A stretch of DNA of 64,000 nt from Firmicutes bacterium CAG:345 (lineage in GTDB: Bacteria > Bacillota_I > Bacilli_A > RFN20 > CAG-288), in assembly GCA_000433315.1 (NCBI GenBank), contig FR893384.1, forward strand, positions 62,001 through 126,000, in the 5' to 3' direction. This document shows, piece by piece, positions 1 to 8,994 of this stretch; the first letter of the stretch is position 1, and each line of letters begins with the position of its first letter. A program made the translations under genes and the position numbers. Under the pieces are notes generated by a model. That model was not told where the DNA came from and searched no databases. It worked only from the letters and a program-made list of their open reading frames with translations.

Positions 1-411
1 TTGTGTCCATTTATAAAATTCTGGATCACTGGTTTTTATTTCTTTGCTCCAGTCATAAGAAAAACCACATTTTTTTAATTGGCGACGGAAATTTGCAATA
101 TTATTATCAGTAAATTCACCTGGGTGCTTATTATTCTTTATTGCAAATTGTTCAGCGGGAAGACCGAATGAATCAAATCCGATCGGATGCAAGACATTAA
201 ATCCACAACTTCTTTTATAACGAGCCATAACATCGCTCGCTGTATATCCTTCAACATGGCCGACATGAAGACCTTGAGCTGATGGATATGGAAACATATC
301 TAATACATAATATTTTGGCTTAGAAAAATCATGGGTGTCACAGAAGAATGTATTTTCTTCTTCCCAAATCTTTTGCCATTTTGCTTCTATTTCATGTGGA
401 TTATAAGGCAT
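1..411 (-). CDS. leuS: Leucyl-tRNA synthetase, N-terminal part (runs off the window)
   Basis: Charges tRNA-Leu with leucine in the cytoplasm. The 137 visible codons start MPYNPHEIEAKWQKIW and contain the class I signature as HVGH (within YPSAQGLHVGHVEGY), followed by MARYKR and GFNVLHPIGFDSFGLPAE, which are typical LeuS N-terminal blocks of the Rossmann catalytic domain. The start ATG at 411-409 is set by a strong AAGGAGG seven bases upstream on the minus strand. The rest of the gene, including the editing domain and KMSKS motif, lies left of position 1. It is divergent from potA across a 370-bp spacer; I see no T-box leader of the usual form in that spacer. Confidence 0.95.
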   Translation of the reverse strand, partial: MPYNPHEIEAKWQKIWEEENTFFCDTHDFSKPKYYVLDMFPYPSAQGLHVGHVEGYTASDVMARYKRSCGFNVLHPIGFDSFGLPAEQFAIKNNKHPGEFTDNNIANFRRQLKKCGFSYDWSKEIKTSDPEFYKWTQ

Positions 412-488
412 AATTTTTCCTCCTTGAACATTCTTATAATTTATACTTTTTACAAGTGAAAGTCAATTTAATATAAATTTTTATAAAC

Positions 489-696
489 TTTTTTGATGTT
501 TTTTTGCTTTGATTTTTCTGCTATTTTTTCTCTTATTTTTTCATCAAATTTTCCAATCGATTTTTTCTTTGAATTTTCCGTTCATTTTTAAGCGAATTTT
601 TCGCTGCATTTTTTCAAAATTTTAAATCTACAAAAAAACTATATATAATCGAGATTTTTTTGAGATTTTCTATCGCATTTTTTCATCTGATTTTTT
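489..696. repeat. Quasi-phased T-tract array
   Basis: About fifteen runs of 4-7 T, often in the form ATTTTTTC, start at 489, 499, 513, 524, 536, 549, 561, 574, 585, 597, 609, 620, 655, 666, 678 and 691. Apart from one gap (620 to 655) the spacing is 10-14 bases, mostly 11-13. Such spacing is close to the DNA helical repeat and would be expected to bend DNA or recruit an AT-binding architectural protein. Shorter arrays of the same kind occur at 21303-21363 and 35517-35573. Confidence 0.6.
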
Positions 697-723
697 CGAC
701 GAAAAAAATTGTTGAAAAAACCA

Positions 724-750
724 TTGATTTTTGAGAACTTTTCCTATAAT
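724..750 (+). promoter_or_regulatory. Probable potABCD promoter
   Basis: TATAAT at 745-750 is a perfect -10 box. The best -35 candidate is TTGATT at 724-729 with a short 15-base spacer, so the -35 is uncertain. The start ATG of potA follows at 782 behind an AAAGGGGG ribosome binding site. Confidence 0.4.
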
Positions 751-781
751 ATTTTATCTTGTTTAAAGGGGGTCCAATAAA

Positions 782-1975
782 ATGGAAAAAACTAGTCCGC
801 TTATTGAACTGCGCGGTGTTTCGAAAAGTTTCGACACCACCCAAGTTTTACACAACGTTGATCTGACTATCAACAGAAACGAATTCGTGTGTCTCTTGGG
901 ACCTTCGGGTTGCGGTAAAACCACAACTTTACGTATCATCGGAGGCTTTGAAAGTCCATCGGAAGGTAAAGTTCTATTCGATGGAGTCGACGTAACGTCA
1001 CTTCCACCACACAAAAGAGAGACAAATACTGTCTTTCAAAATTATGCTTTATTTCCTCACCTTGATGTTTACGATAACATCGCATTTGGTCTTCGGATCA
1101 AAAAAGTAAGTTGGGTGAAAAAATCAACTTTGCAAAAAGCTGATGATTCTTCTGACTTATCCCAAAATGGTAGCGGTAATTCTACCAAGTCAAATTTCTT
1201 CAGAAGATTTTTAGATAAAGTCTTCCCTTATAAAAGAGTTGTCACCAAAGTCAGCAAAGAAGAAATTGATCATCGAGTTAAAGAAGTTATTAAACTCGTT
1301 AATCTCGAAGGTTATGAATACCGCAATGTCGAACACCTTTCCGGTGGTCAAAGACAAAGAGTAGCTATTGCCAGAGCTATCATCAATAGACCTAAAGTCT
1401 TACTTCTCGATGAGTCTTTATCCGCTTTGGATTTAAAGCTCCGCAAAGATATGCAATATGAATTAAAAGAACTTCAAAGAAATACTGGTATCACTTTTAT
1501 CTTTGTCACTCATGACCAAGAAGAAGCTTTGACAATGGCTGATAAAATTGTCGTTATGAAAAATGGTGAAATCGAACAAATCGGTACCGCCGATGAAATA
1601 TATAATGATCCTATCGATAGATATGTTGCCAATTTTATCGGAGATAGTAATTTGTTCTCCGGTGTTGTTGTCGATAGAAATCATGTCTTGCTCGATGGGA
1701 AAGAATTTTCATGCGATGAGACACTTATTGAACCTAATACTCAAGTTGACCTTCTCTTGCGTCCAGAAGATTTAGATATCGTCGAACCAGAAAAAGGCAA
1801 ACTTACTGGTGTCGTCAATGAAATATTCTTCAAGGGTGTTTTCTATGAAGTTGATGTCATCCAAGATGAAACTGGTCGTTTGATTACAATTCATACAACC
1901 GATTATATTCCGCCGCAAAAACATGTAGGTATCTCTTTTGAAAACGAAGATATCCATGTCATGGAGATTATGTAA
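782..1975 (+). CDS. potA: Spermidine/putrescine ABC transporter, ATP-binding protein PotA
   Basis: Cytoplasmic ATPase that powers polyamine import with PotB, PotC and PotD. Walker A is GPSGCGKTT (residues 40-48), the Q-loop is in VFQNYALFPHLDVYDNI, the signature LSGGQRQR at 186-193 and Walker B VLLLDE at 206-211, followed by SLSALDLKLR; the C-terminal hundred residues form the TOBE-type regulatory domain with the RPEDLDI motif. Two features stand out. A charged, Ser/Asn-rich insertion of about fifty residues (roughly 108-158) sits between the Q-loop and signature, as in Mollicutes PotA. The usual DEPLGALD reads DESLSALD. First gene of a tightly packed operon; potB starts two bases after its stop. 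Confidence 0.95.
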   Translation: MEKTSPLIELRGVSKSFDTTQVLHNVDLTINRNEFVCLLGPSGCGKTTTLRIIGGFESPSEGKVLFDGVDVTSLPPHKRETNTVFQNYALFPHLDVYDNIAFGLRIKKVSWVKKSTLQKADDSSDLSQNGSGNSTKSNFFRRFLDKVFPYKRVVTKVSKEEIDHRVKEVIKLVNLEGYEYRNVEHLSGGQRQRVAIARAIINRPKVLLLDESLSALDLKLRKDMQYELKELQRNTGITFIFVTHDQEEALTMADKIVVMKNGEIEQIGTADEIYNDPIDRYVANFIGDSNLFSGVVVDRNHVLLDGKEFSCDETLIEPNTQVDLLLRPEDLDIVEPEKGKLTGVVNEIFFKGVFYEVDVIQDETGRLITIHTTDYIPPQKHVGISFENEDIHVMEIM

Positions 1976-1977
1976 AA

Positions 1978-2934
1978 ATGGCCTTCCGCAATTCGAATAT
2001 CCGACGCGATAAGGTTCAATTCAAAGTTAAATTTTCCTTTTTCTCTTCTCTTTCTTTTCCGTTCTTGCTCATCTTGTTCTTCTTGGTTGTCCTTCCTTTC
2101 TTTTTTATCGCTTTCTATTCTTTTGTCAATGTTAGAAACAATAACATCTATTTAACAATCGATAACTTTGCTAGGTTTTTATCTACACCTGGCTTTTATA
2201 AGGTTCTTGGACGTAGCTTATGGTATGCAGTTATCTGTACAGTTATCTGCATAATCCTCGCCTATCCTTTTGCTTATTTTATGTCAAAATGCGGTGATAG
2301 AATGCGCAATGTTATGAATATGCTCATCACCTTACCTATGTGGACCAACTTGCTTTTAAGAGTTGTCGCTTGGAAACAAATCCTTGATGAAGGTGGATTA
2401 TTTTCAACAATTTTAAATTTGCTAGGCTTTGGAGAACATACACTTCTCGGTACAGACTTTGCAGTAATTCTTGTCATGGTCTATGTTTATTTGCCTTTCA
2501 TGATCTTGCCTATCTATAATCAACTTTTAAAAATTCATAAAAACTTAAAAGAAGCCAGTATGGACTTAGGCGCCAGTTCTTTTAAAACATTTTTTAAAAT
2601 CATATTTCCACTTTCCATGCCTGGTGTAATCTCCGGTTTCACCATGGTTTTCTTACCAGCCGCCACTTCATTAATCGTGCCTCGATATATGTCAAATGGT
2701 GATCCTTCTTTCACTTTCATCGGTCCGATGATTGAAAGTTTCTTCATCAATGCCAATAATCGCTATGCAGGAAGTGCCATCGCTGTTATTTTAGCCATCG
2801 TCATCGTCGTCTCCACATATATCATCAATAAAGCTGATAGAACAGTTGTTAAAGATCGTTTGCCTAAACCAGCAAAAACTGTCAATCCTATCGCTACCGA
2901 TGAAGAAAGGGCCGCTTATGAAAAGAAGAACTAA
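1978..2934 (+). CDS. potB: Spermidine/putrescine ABC transporter permease PotB
   Basis: Inner-membrane permease subunit of the polyamine importer. A long hydrophobic first segment (about residues 20-50, FSFFSSLSFPFLLILFFLVV) is followed by further membrane spans and the BPD_transp_1 EAA loop, visible as EASMDLGASSFKTFFKIIFPLSMPG at about residues 190-215, which contacts PotA. Six spans are expected for the family. The C-terminal tail is charged (DRTVVKDRLPKPAK onwards) and its last 17 bases overlap the potC start, which points to translational coupling. Length of 318 residues is slightly above the family's typical 275-300. Confidence 0.93.
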   Translation: MAFRNSNIRRDKVQFKVKFSFFSSLSFPFLLILFFLVVLPFFFIAFYSFVNVRNNNIYLTIDNFARFLSTPGFYKVLGRSLWYAVICTVICIILAYPFAYFMSKCGDRMRNVMNMLITLPMWTNLLLRVVAWKQILDEGGLFSTILNLLGFGEHTLLGTDFAVILVMVYVYLPFMILPIYNQLLKIHKNLKEASMDLGASSFKTFFKIIFPLSMPGVISGFTMVFLPAATSLIVPRYMSNGDPSFTFIGPMIESFFINANNRYAGSAIAVILAIVIVVSTYIINKADRTVVKDRLPKPAKTVNPIATDEERAAYEKKN

Positions 2935-3742
2935 AAAACGTTTCCCTTTATTCTATTATTTCTACATTCCTCTAATTCTTTTATTCTTTTATGCTCCAAT
3001 TATTATTATCATCATATTTTCTTTCAATGAAGAAACAAGTTTAACACGTTGGACTAATTTTTCCTTAGTATGGTATAAAGAACTTTTCCAAAACAGAATG
3101 ATTATGGATGCCGTTCAAACCACACTTACCGTCGCAATATTAGCCACTGTCATCTCGACAATTATCGGTACTCTTGGCGCAATTGGTATTGCAAATTTTA
3201 AAAAGAAAAGAACAATAAACACAATACTAAGCATCAATAATCTTCCTCTTGTTACCCCAGATATTGTCACTGCCATCTCCCTCTCAGTTTTATTCTCCGG
3301 TATTCAATTACCATTAGGATATGGAACAATGCTTCTTGCCCATATAGCTTTCTGTACTCCTTATGTCATCATTTCTGTTTATCCCCGCTTTATTCATATG
3401 GATAAAAATACAATTGAGGCAGCAATGGACTTAGGAGCAACTCATTGGACGGCACTTACAAAAGTCATCATCCCTGAGTTATTACCATCTATTTTAAGTG
3501 GTGCCATTATGGCTTTCACCATGAGTTTCGATGATTTCATCATCTCTTACTTTGTCGGGGGAAACACATTAAATATTTCTACATATATTTATGCTGCTTT
3601 CCGCAAACCAAATCCAATGGTAAATGCTTTGATGACAATTATCTTCTTAGTACTAGCGGTTCTTGTCTTTATCTCTGTCACTTTACGTTTTAGAAGCGAA
3701 AAACACAACGACAAAAAAATTACAAAGAAGGCAACAATATGA
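2918..3742 (+). CDS. potC: Spermidine/putrescine ABC transporter permease PotC
   Basis: Second permease of the polyamine importer. I place the start at the ATG at 2918 (MKRRTKKRFPLFYYF), with AGAAAGG a few bases upstream and a start overlapping the potB end by 17 bases; an ATG at 2900 is a possible alternative six codons earlier. Six hydrophobic spans are visible, beginning IPLILLFFYAPIIIIII. The EAA loop reads EAAMDLGATHWTALTKVIIPELLPS. The motif SFDDFIISYFVGG near the fifth span is typical of PotC/PotI. Its stop overlaps the potD start by four bases (ATGA). Confidence 0.94.
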   Translation: MKRRTKKRFPLFYYFYIPLILLFFYAPIIIIIIFSFNEETSLTRWTNFSLVWYKELFQNRMIMDAVQTTLTVAILATVISTIIGTLGAIGIANFKKKRTINTILSINNLPLVTPDIVTAISLSVLFSGIQLPLGYGTMLLAHIAFCTPYVIISVYPRFIHMDKNTIEAAMDLGATHWTALTKVIIPELLPSILSGAIMAFTMSFDDFIISYFVGGNTLNISTYIYAAFRKPNPMVNALMTIIFLVLAVLVFISVTLRFRSEKHNDKKITKKATI

Positions 3743-4902
3743 AAAAAAGAAATTTATTGTTTTTAGCTCTACCTATTTTGAGCTTACTTCCAACAACAAG
3801 TTGTGCTACATATAGCCTTGTTGTCTTCAACTGGGGGGAATATATCGACATGGATAGAGTTCGTCAATTTGAAGATGAACACAATTGCCGTATCAATTAT
3901 ATAACCGCTGATTCCAATGAAAATCTATTATCCAAATTAGATACAACATATTTTGATATTTGCTTTCCTTCTGAATATGCAATTGAAGAATTAGCAAAAA
4001 AAGATATGATTCGTCCTATCGATTATTCTCGTATTCCAAATCTCAACATCGAAGAAGATTTAGTTCCTTCTTTAAAAAGTGCTCTTGATAATTTAAAACA
4101 GGACACCTTAGGAAAAGAAGGATTCGATCTATTAAAATACGCAATTCCTTATACATGGGGATTAATCGGGTTATTATACGATACTACAAAAATTTCTCCT
4201 GAAGAAATTGAAGCTGATGGTTGGGAAGCTCTTAGAAAAACAAAAAATGCCGATGGAACCGACCGTAAAGTTGTCATGTACGACACAGCAAGAGATGTTT
4301 TATCTGTTGCTCTTGTTGCCCAAGGAAAAGATTTTGTTGAAGTATCTGATGAAGATCTAGAACTTGGTGTTAACTGGTTAAAAGGACAAACTAAAACCAT
4401 CAATACACTAGCATATAAGACAGAAGAAATCCTCGATGATATGCCAAATAAAAAATATGATATTTGCTTTACATATATCGGTGATGCTATCTATTCTATG
4501 ACAAGTGTTTTAGATGATGAAGGCGAAAATGATTATGAGCATTATGCTTTCTATATTCCAGAATCAATCGGTCCAACAAGAAGCGATATCTATGTCGATG
4601 CTATGTGCATGGCAAAGAATAGTAAGAACGAAGAATTAGCCTATGAATTTTTAAACTTCATGAACGAACATGATGTCTTATATGATAATTCCATCTATAC
4701 AGGTTATACATCTCCTATTCAAACTATCTATGATGAAATAACTTCAGAATATAGTGAATACGAAGAAGGACCTGGTTCTTTCTATGATGTAGCTGATACA
4801 TATCGTATCGTCGCTACCGATAAAGATAGATTCTATCGCTACGATACAGAATTAAAAACCAAGCTTGAAGAAGCTTGGATCGATGTCAAATTTGACCTTT
4901 AA
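3739..4902 (+). CDS. potD: Spermidine/putrescine-binding lipoprotein PotD
   Basis: Extracellular substrate-binding subunit, tethered as a lipoprotein. The signal is MKKRNLLFLALPILSLLPTTSC with the lipidated Cys at residue 22. The mature protein starts with LVVFNWGEYIDMDRVRQFE, a hallmark of the PotD/PotF family, and contains ITADSNENLLSKLDT and the aromatic binding-site block YAIPYTWGLIGLLYDT. At 387 residues it is a little longer than E. coli PotD. Last gene of potABCD and followed within ten bases by an intrinsic terminator. Confidence 0.94.
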   Translation: MKKRNLLFLALPILSLLPTTSCATYSLVVFNWGEYIDMDRVRQFEDEHNCRINYITADSNENLLSKLDTTYFDICFPSEYAIEELAKKDMIRPIDYSRIPNLNIEEDLVPSLKSALDNLKQDTLGKEGFDLLKYAIPYTWGLIGLLYDTTKISPEEIEADGWEALRKTKNADGTDRKVVMYDTARDVLSVALVAQGKDFVEVSDEDLELGVNWLKGQTKTINTLAYKTEEILDDMPNKKYDICFTYIGDAIYSMTSVLDDEGENDYEHYAFYIPESIGPTRSDIYVDAMCMAKNSKNEELAYEFLNFMNEHDVLYDNSIYTGYTSPIQTIYDEITSEYSEYEEGPGSFYDVADTYRIVATDKDRFYRYDTELKTKLEEAWIDVKFDL

Positions 4903-4907
4903 TTTCT

Positions 4908-4937
4908 CTGCTATGCCTTATGGTATAGCAGATTTTT
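4908..4937 (+). terminator. Intrinsic terminator of potABCD
   Basis: Ten-base-pair stem CTGCTATGCC / GGTATAGCAG with one G-U pair and a four-base loop, followed by ATTTTTGTTT. Confidence 0.85.
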
Positions 4938-5090
4938 GTTTATAATGAAAAAAATATGAATATCAATATATTACGCTGTAAATGCATATTTTGTATACAT
5001 ATATATTGAATAAAAACTACTTAGATAATAGTTCAATGAATTAACTAATCTTTAATGATTATTTTTTCATGACTATCCAGGCACATAAAA
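4938..5090. other. Spacer between convergent units
   Basis: AT-rich sequence between the potD terminator and the terminators of the lipoprotein operon. I see no gene or conserved element in it. Confidence 0.5.
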
Positions 5091-5121
5091 ACTCCTAATA
5101 TTCTTTAGAAAAATTAGGAGT
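5091..5121 (-). terminator. Second minus-strand terminator-like hairpin
   Basis: Perfect nine-base stem ACTCCTAAT / ATTAGGAGT. Read on the minus strand it ends in a TTTTTA run. It lies downstream of the stronger hairpin at 5168-5191 and would act as a backup. Confidence 0.55.
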
Positions 5122-5160
5122 AAAATTTAAACCAATATTATTTTATCAATTTATTTTTCT

Positions 5161-5191
5161 CAAAAAAAGAAGCTAAGAGAACTTAGCTTCT
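5161..5191 (-). terminator. Intrinsic terminator of the 12027-5210 lipoprotein operon
   Basis: Ten-base perfect stem AGAAGCTAAG / CTTAGCTTCT with a four-base loop; on the minus strand it is followed by seven T. It lies 19 bases after the stop of the 449-residue lipoprotein. Confidence 0.85.
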
Positions 5192-5209
5192 AAGCATTAA
5201 AATGAATTG

Positions 5210-6559
5210 TTAAAAATTTCCAATAGTTGTTGTACCAACATCAGTAACAACGAAATGAATCTTTTGATCTTCACGAAGATTCAAAGTGAAATTATATTCA
5301 TCTCCTTCTTTATAAAACTCAATATTTAAGAGCATAAATCTCAACATTGTTTCATTGAGCATATTGAAAACAGTATACATAAACTCTGTATCATCGATGA
5401 TATATTTATCACCATCTTTGCGAACTTCGAATGTATATGGATCCCAAGAAGTATCGCTAAATGAAGAAACTATTTCATAAATATCTTTATAAGTTTCTGA
5501 TTGATAAGTATATTTATCGCCAACAAGATATTCTTCACGGAGTTCATCATAAGCTAAAGTGTGAACACCATCGCTTTGATTGACAAAGCCTAGATCTGAT
5601 TCATCTCTACTTGAAGTGCTGTAGAAAGCATTATTTGTAAAATATGAATCAGTTGTATAATTGCTCCAACTATCCTTGGTGTATTCGCTTCTTACATGAA
5701 GTGTATAGTTTTTAGCTCTTTTTATTTCTCCAAGATAATCGTAAAAAACATCATTAGCATCAATTCTATGTTTGCCGTATAATGTTCCATCATCCAATGC
5801 CTGTTGAATCTCTAAAGCTAATTTTGTTGTTCCAACATCAAATAATTCAGCAATAGTTGTGCCTCGTCCACTTGTTTTTTCATTGAAGACAATATGTATT
5901 TCTGGTCTTCCATTTTCATTAACTTGAAGATTGATTTCATCAACATCGGTCAAATTCATTCCCGAATAAGTACTATCTGGATCATATCCAATAACTTCAA
6001 AAATCTTTCTAGCCTCATAGCCAACTAGATCTTTAAGAATATAAATACCATTATTTTCAGTATATAAATCTTCATCAAAAGAGACACTTGCTAAACTGGT
6101 TAAAGATGGATAGATATCTTGTAATGGTTCGTCTGTTTCATCATCGATATAATAATATCCACCACTGACATTACCAGTAGAAGATACTGTCACTGTATAA
6201 ACACCATAATCATCTTTAATAAATCCATTAATTTTTAAATCACCGATAAATTGATAATAGAAAGCATCTTCCAAAAAGAATTGTTGGCTATTACCACCGT
6301 AATCAACAACATTGAATGTATAATTTTTTACTTCGGCAGCGGTTTTAAATAAATCAAGAGCTGATTCCGTAACTGGAATTGGTGTTGTGGAAGATGAAGA
6401 AGAACTACTGCTAGAACCAGAAGTAGTTGAACTTGAACTAGTTGAGCTAGCAGTAGAAACAGGAGTCGAACTAGCAGAAGAACTACTGCTAGTAAGATTT
6501 GAATTACATGCCGTAAGAACCAAGGCAAAAGCAAGAATTGGTAAAATACTTTTTTTCAT
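5210..6559 (-). CDS. Ser-rich stalk lipoprotein with two related domains, unknown function
   Basis: Predicted surface lipoprotein, 449 residues. Signal MKKSILPILAFALVLTAC with lipidated Cys 18, then a Ser/Thr linker to about residue 60. The ectodomain seems to be an internal duplication: both halves contain an NYT(F/L)xV strand, a display like FFLEDAFYYQFIG versus YFTNNAFYSTSS, and a closing IHIVF / IHFVV strand followed by a GTTTI-like segment. I recognise no catalytic motif. It is the last gene of a minus-strand operon; one base separates it from the preceding stop. The Ser-rich linker is probably a spacer through the cell wall or surface layer (inference). Confidence 0.8.
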   Translation of the reverse strand: MKKSILPILAFALVLTACNSNLTSSSSSASSTPVSTASSTSSSSTTSGSSSSSSSSSTTPIPVTESALDLFKTAAEVKNYTFNVVDYGGNSQQFFLEDAFYYQFIGDLKINGFIKDDYGVYTVTVSSTGNVSGGYYYIDDETDEPLQDIYPSLTSLASVSFDEDLYTENNGIYILKDLVGYEARKIFEVIGYDPDSTYSGMNLTDVDEINLQVNENGRPEIHIVFNEKTSGRGTTIAELFDVGTTKLALEIQQALDDGTLYGKHRIDANDVFYDYLGEIKRAKNYTLHVRSEYTKDSWSNYTTDSYFTNNAFYSTSSRDESDLGFVNQSDGVHTLAYDELREEYLVGDKYTYQSETYKDIYEIVSSFSDTSWDPYTFEVRKDGDKYIIDDTEFMYTVFNMLNETMLRFMLLNIEFYKEGDEYNFTLNLREDQKIHFVVTDVGTTTIGNF

Positions 6560-6560
6560 C

Positions 6561-8966
6561 TTATAAAACCTCTTTAGTCAAACGGTAAGTGACTGTATAT
6601 TCACCATCATCATCTGTTAGATCATTAAATGATGAATATAAAGTTAAACAATCAGGTGTATATATTTCAATAACTAATTTATTGACGTAACTTGTACTTG
6701 GTTCAGTGCTGACAATGGTGAGTTTACCATTAGCTATTGTATAATAGAAATCAAATTTAGAGAAAACACGGCTATTTGGTTTATAAATTGTATAAACACC
6801 AGCATAACCTTTTCCTTCAACATAATCAGAAGTAAATTGACATCTGACAGTATAGTTATAATAATCTTCATTTATAGCACCAACATAATCGCCATCAATA
6901 AGTATTTGTTGAATTTCTTTAGCGGATAATGCCTTCATTATCTTGATAGTTATCTCTTTTCGAAGTTCAGGATTAGATCTTGATTGAATGATGATTGTGA
7001 CATCTTTTTCTTTGACATCCATATCTTCCATTCCATAAAGAACATAATAGGAAGAAGTTCTTTGAACAAGACGAGCATATTTTTCATCGCCTTCTTTTAA
7101 AGTGACATCGAAATCTTCAAGAGCACCATAAGGATCTGCAGAAATAAAGATAGATTGTGAATCAGTATTCTTCATTGAAGATGGTAATGTGCTGACAACA
7201 ATATCATTTGCAGCAGGAATATTAACTTTTAAAGTAACTTTAAGTTCAGCGAAAATACTGCGGAAATAAATTTCTGCTTCACCTTCACCAACAGCATTTA
7301 AAGCAAAATGGTTTTCAGAAACAGAAAGTACTTCTTCATTTGAAGAGATCATCGCGTAGATTGGATCAATAAATAAATTAGCTTGACTTGGATTAGAAGA
7401 TTCAACAACATAAACTATTGTATCGCCTCTATCAAATGTTGTAAGAGGATTTTTTCTTTCAGTATCTGTGGATTTATAGAAAGATAAAGTGAAATCCTTG
7501 AAATAGAATTTAGCTGGATCAACTTTATCTTCTCTAGTATCTTCAAGTCTAGCAGCATTATTGACATTAGCTTCAAATCTATTAAAGGAAACAGCCTGAA
7601 CTTGATCATTTACCGGTTGATAATTTTCATCAAGATCATCATAGTTATAAGTTGAATTATCATAAACTACACTCTTATAATTATCGCCATCGAAGTTGAT
7701 AGTTAAACGATAATAAGTTTTTGTCGTATAATTGCTTGTAGTATAGTTGAAATAAACATAATCGTCACCAACTTCAACATCAACTTTATAATTAGCATAG
7801 ATAGTATCAAAGAAAGCTGAATCCAAATATTCAGTTATTCCATAAGTATATTTTGAAGAATAAGTATGAGCGTAAAAAGCAGGAAGAGTTGATTGATATA
7901 AAGCATCAGAATATACAATATCGGAAGTAAAAGTCGTGCCGCCTTCTTCAACTAAATTGTTATATGAGCTGTTTGTTACCTTGCCATCTTTATCGTATTT
8001 AACTTCATAATAACGGCTGGAATCCATTCCATGATATTCTTTATAAGTTTCACCAGTAAATGTAGTTATTTCATTATAAATATGGTCATCATAGACATCA
8101 TAATCATTGCGGAATGTGACAGGTTCAGTTGTAGTGTACTTAGTACTAACTTTTATTGAGCCACTTTTTACTGCATATTGTTCATTTTTTCTAGCAGAAT
8201 TTAAACTGGCGGTCGCTTTATCATTTTTTACTTCATTTTCATCGCTGGTAACTTTCAATGATAAACGAATTGGATTGACCAAAGTATTATCCGTAGAAGA
8301 AATAGTAATAGTAATGCTTTTATAGGTAGCAGCAACACCAGTAATGGTTTGATTTGCGCTATCTACTTTAATACAGGATGGATCAGAGCTTCTAAAGTTC
8401 AAATTCTTTAAAGTTGTGTCAGCAGGATAGAAAGTAACATCAACTTTCAATGTTTCGTTTTCACCGATGACAGTTCTAGCAAAATCGGTAGAAATAGCAG
8501 TTGGTGCAACTTCGGTTGTCGCTTCTTTAACTTCAACAGCGATAGAAGCGCTTTTGCCATTAGTCGAAGTAATAACAATTGTTGTTTTTCCTTCTTTTAA
8601 ACCGACAACATTAAGAGTTTGTTCATCCAAAGAAATAATCTTATCATCATAGGAAAAACTTACACTTTTATCTGTGGCATTATTTGGCAAAACTTCATAG
8701 CCAAAACTGACACTTTCACCAACTTCAAGACTCAATGTATCAGTTGTAACAGTGATATTCTCAACTTCCACAACCGGAGTTGTAGAAGAGCTAGAAGAAG
8801 ATGAAGGACTTGTATTTGAAGAAGAACTGGATGAGGTACTAGAAATTACTAAATTGGAAGAAGATGAAGGACTTGAAGAACTTGTATTTGAATTCTCTTT
8901 ATTACATGAAGTAAGCCCTAGTATTGAAACTAGGGCTAAAAGAGAAACTAAACTTTTTTTATTCAT
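6561..8966 (-). CDS. Ser-rich stalk lipoprotein with Ig-like (Big_2) domains
   Basis: 801-residue predicted surface protein. Signal peptide ends LGLTSC (Cys 21), followed by a Ser-rich linker to about residue 65. Two bacterial Ig-like group 2 domains follow: the first begins VENITVTTDTLSLEVGES and ends GLKEGKTTIVITSTNG, the second begins around PTAISTDFARTVIGENETL and has the AATYKSITITISST strand. A third such segment near residue 540-600 has EEVLSVSENHFALNAVGEG. Between and after these are Tyr/Asp-rich beta regions resembling those of the downstream 449-residue protein (NYTVRCQFTS near the C terminus). No enzymatic motif seen; an adhesin or binding role is inferred from the domains only. 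Confidence 0.82.
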   Translation of the reverse strand: MNKKSLVSLLALVSILGLTSCNKENSNTSSSSPSSSSNLVISSTSSSSSSNTSPSSSSSSSTTPVVEVENITVTTDTLSLEVGESVSFGYEVLPNNATDKSVSFSYDDKIISLDEQTLNVVGLKEGKTTIVITSTNGKSASIAVEVKEATTEVAPTAISTDFARTVIGENETLKVDVTFYPADTTLKNLNFRSSDPSCIKVDSANQTITGVAATYKSITITISSTDNTLVNPIRLSLKVTSDENEVKNDKATASLNSARKNEQYAVKSGSIKVSTKYTTTEPVTFRNDYDVYDDHIYNEITTFTGETYKEYHGMDSSRYYEVKYDKDGKVTNSSYNNLVEEGGTTFTSDIVYSDALYQSTLPAFYAHTYSSKYTYGITEYLDSAFFDTIYANYKVDVEVGDDYVYFNYTTSNYTTKTYYRLTINFDGDNYKSVVYDNSTYNYDDLDENYQPVNDQVQAVSFNRFEANVNNAARLEDTREDKVDPAKFYFKDFTLSFYKSTDTERKNPLTTFDRGDTIVYVVESSNPSQANLFIDPIYAMISSNEEVLSVSENHFALNAVGEGEAEIYFRSIFAELKVTLKVNIPAANDIVVSTLPSSMKNTDSQSIFISADPYGALEDFDVTLKEGDEKYARLVQRTSSYYVLYGMEDMDVKEKDVTIIIQSRSNPELRKEITIKIMKALSAKEIQQILIDGDYVGAINEDYYNYTVRCQFTSDYVEGKGYAGVYTIYKPNSRVFSKFDFYYTIANGKLTIVSTEPSTSYVNKLVIEIYTPDCLTLYSSFNDLTDDDGEYTVTYRLTKEVL

Positions 8967-8994
8967 TATTTTAGCCTCACTTTATTTTGTATTT

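Larger units (their letters stand above)
412..781. other. leuS-potA intergenic region, 370 bp, T-tract rich
   Basis: Divergent promoter region without a credible gene. Most of it is an array of T tracts (separate entry). On the plus strand a TATAAT at 745-750 lies 32 bases ahead of the potA start. No tRNA, riboswitch or T-box stem was recognised. Confidence 0.6.

Noticed and set aside
412..781. T-box or riboswitch for leuS or potA
   Set aside because: No stem I/antiterminator or other known leader pattern; the region is a T-tract array.
6328..6534. Leu/Val-rich frame on the minus strand
   Set aside because: Shifted frame of the Ser-rich stalk in the 449-residue lipoprotein gene; no start signals.
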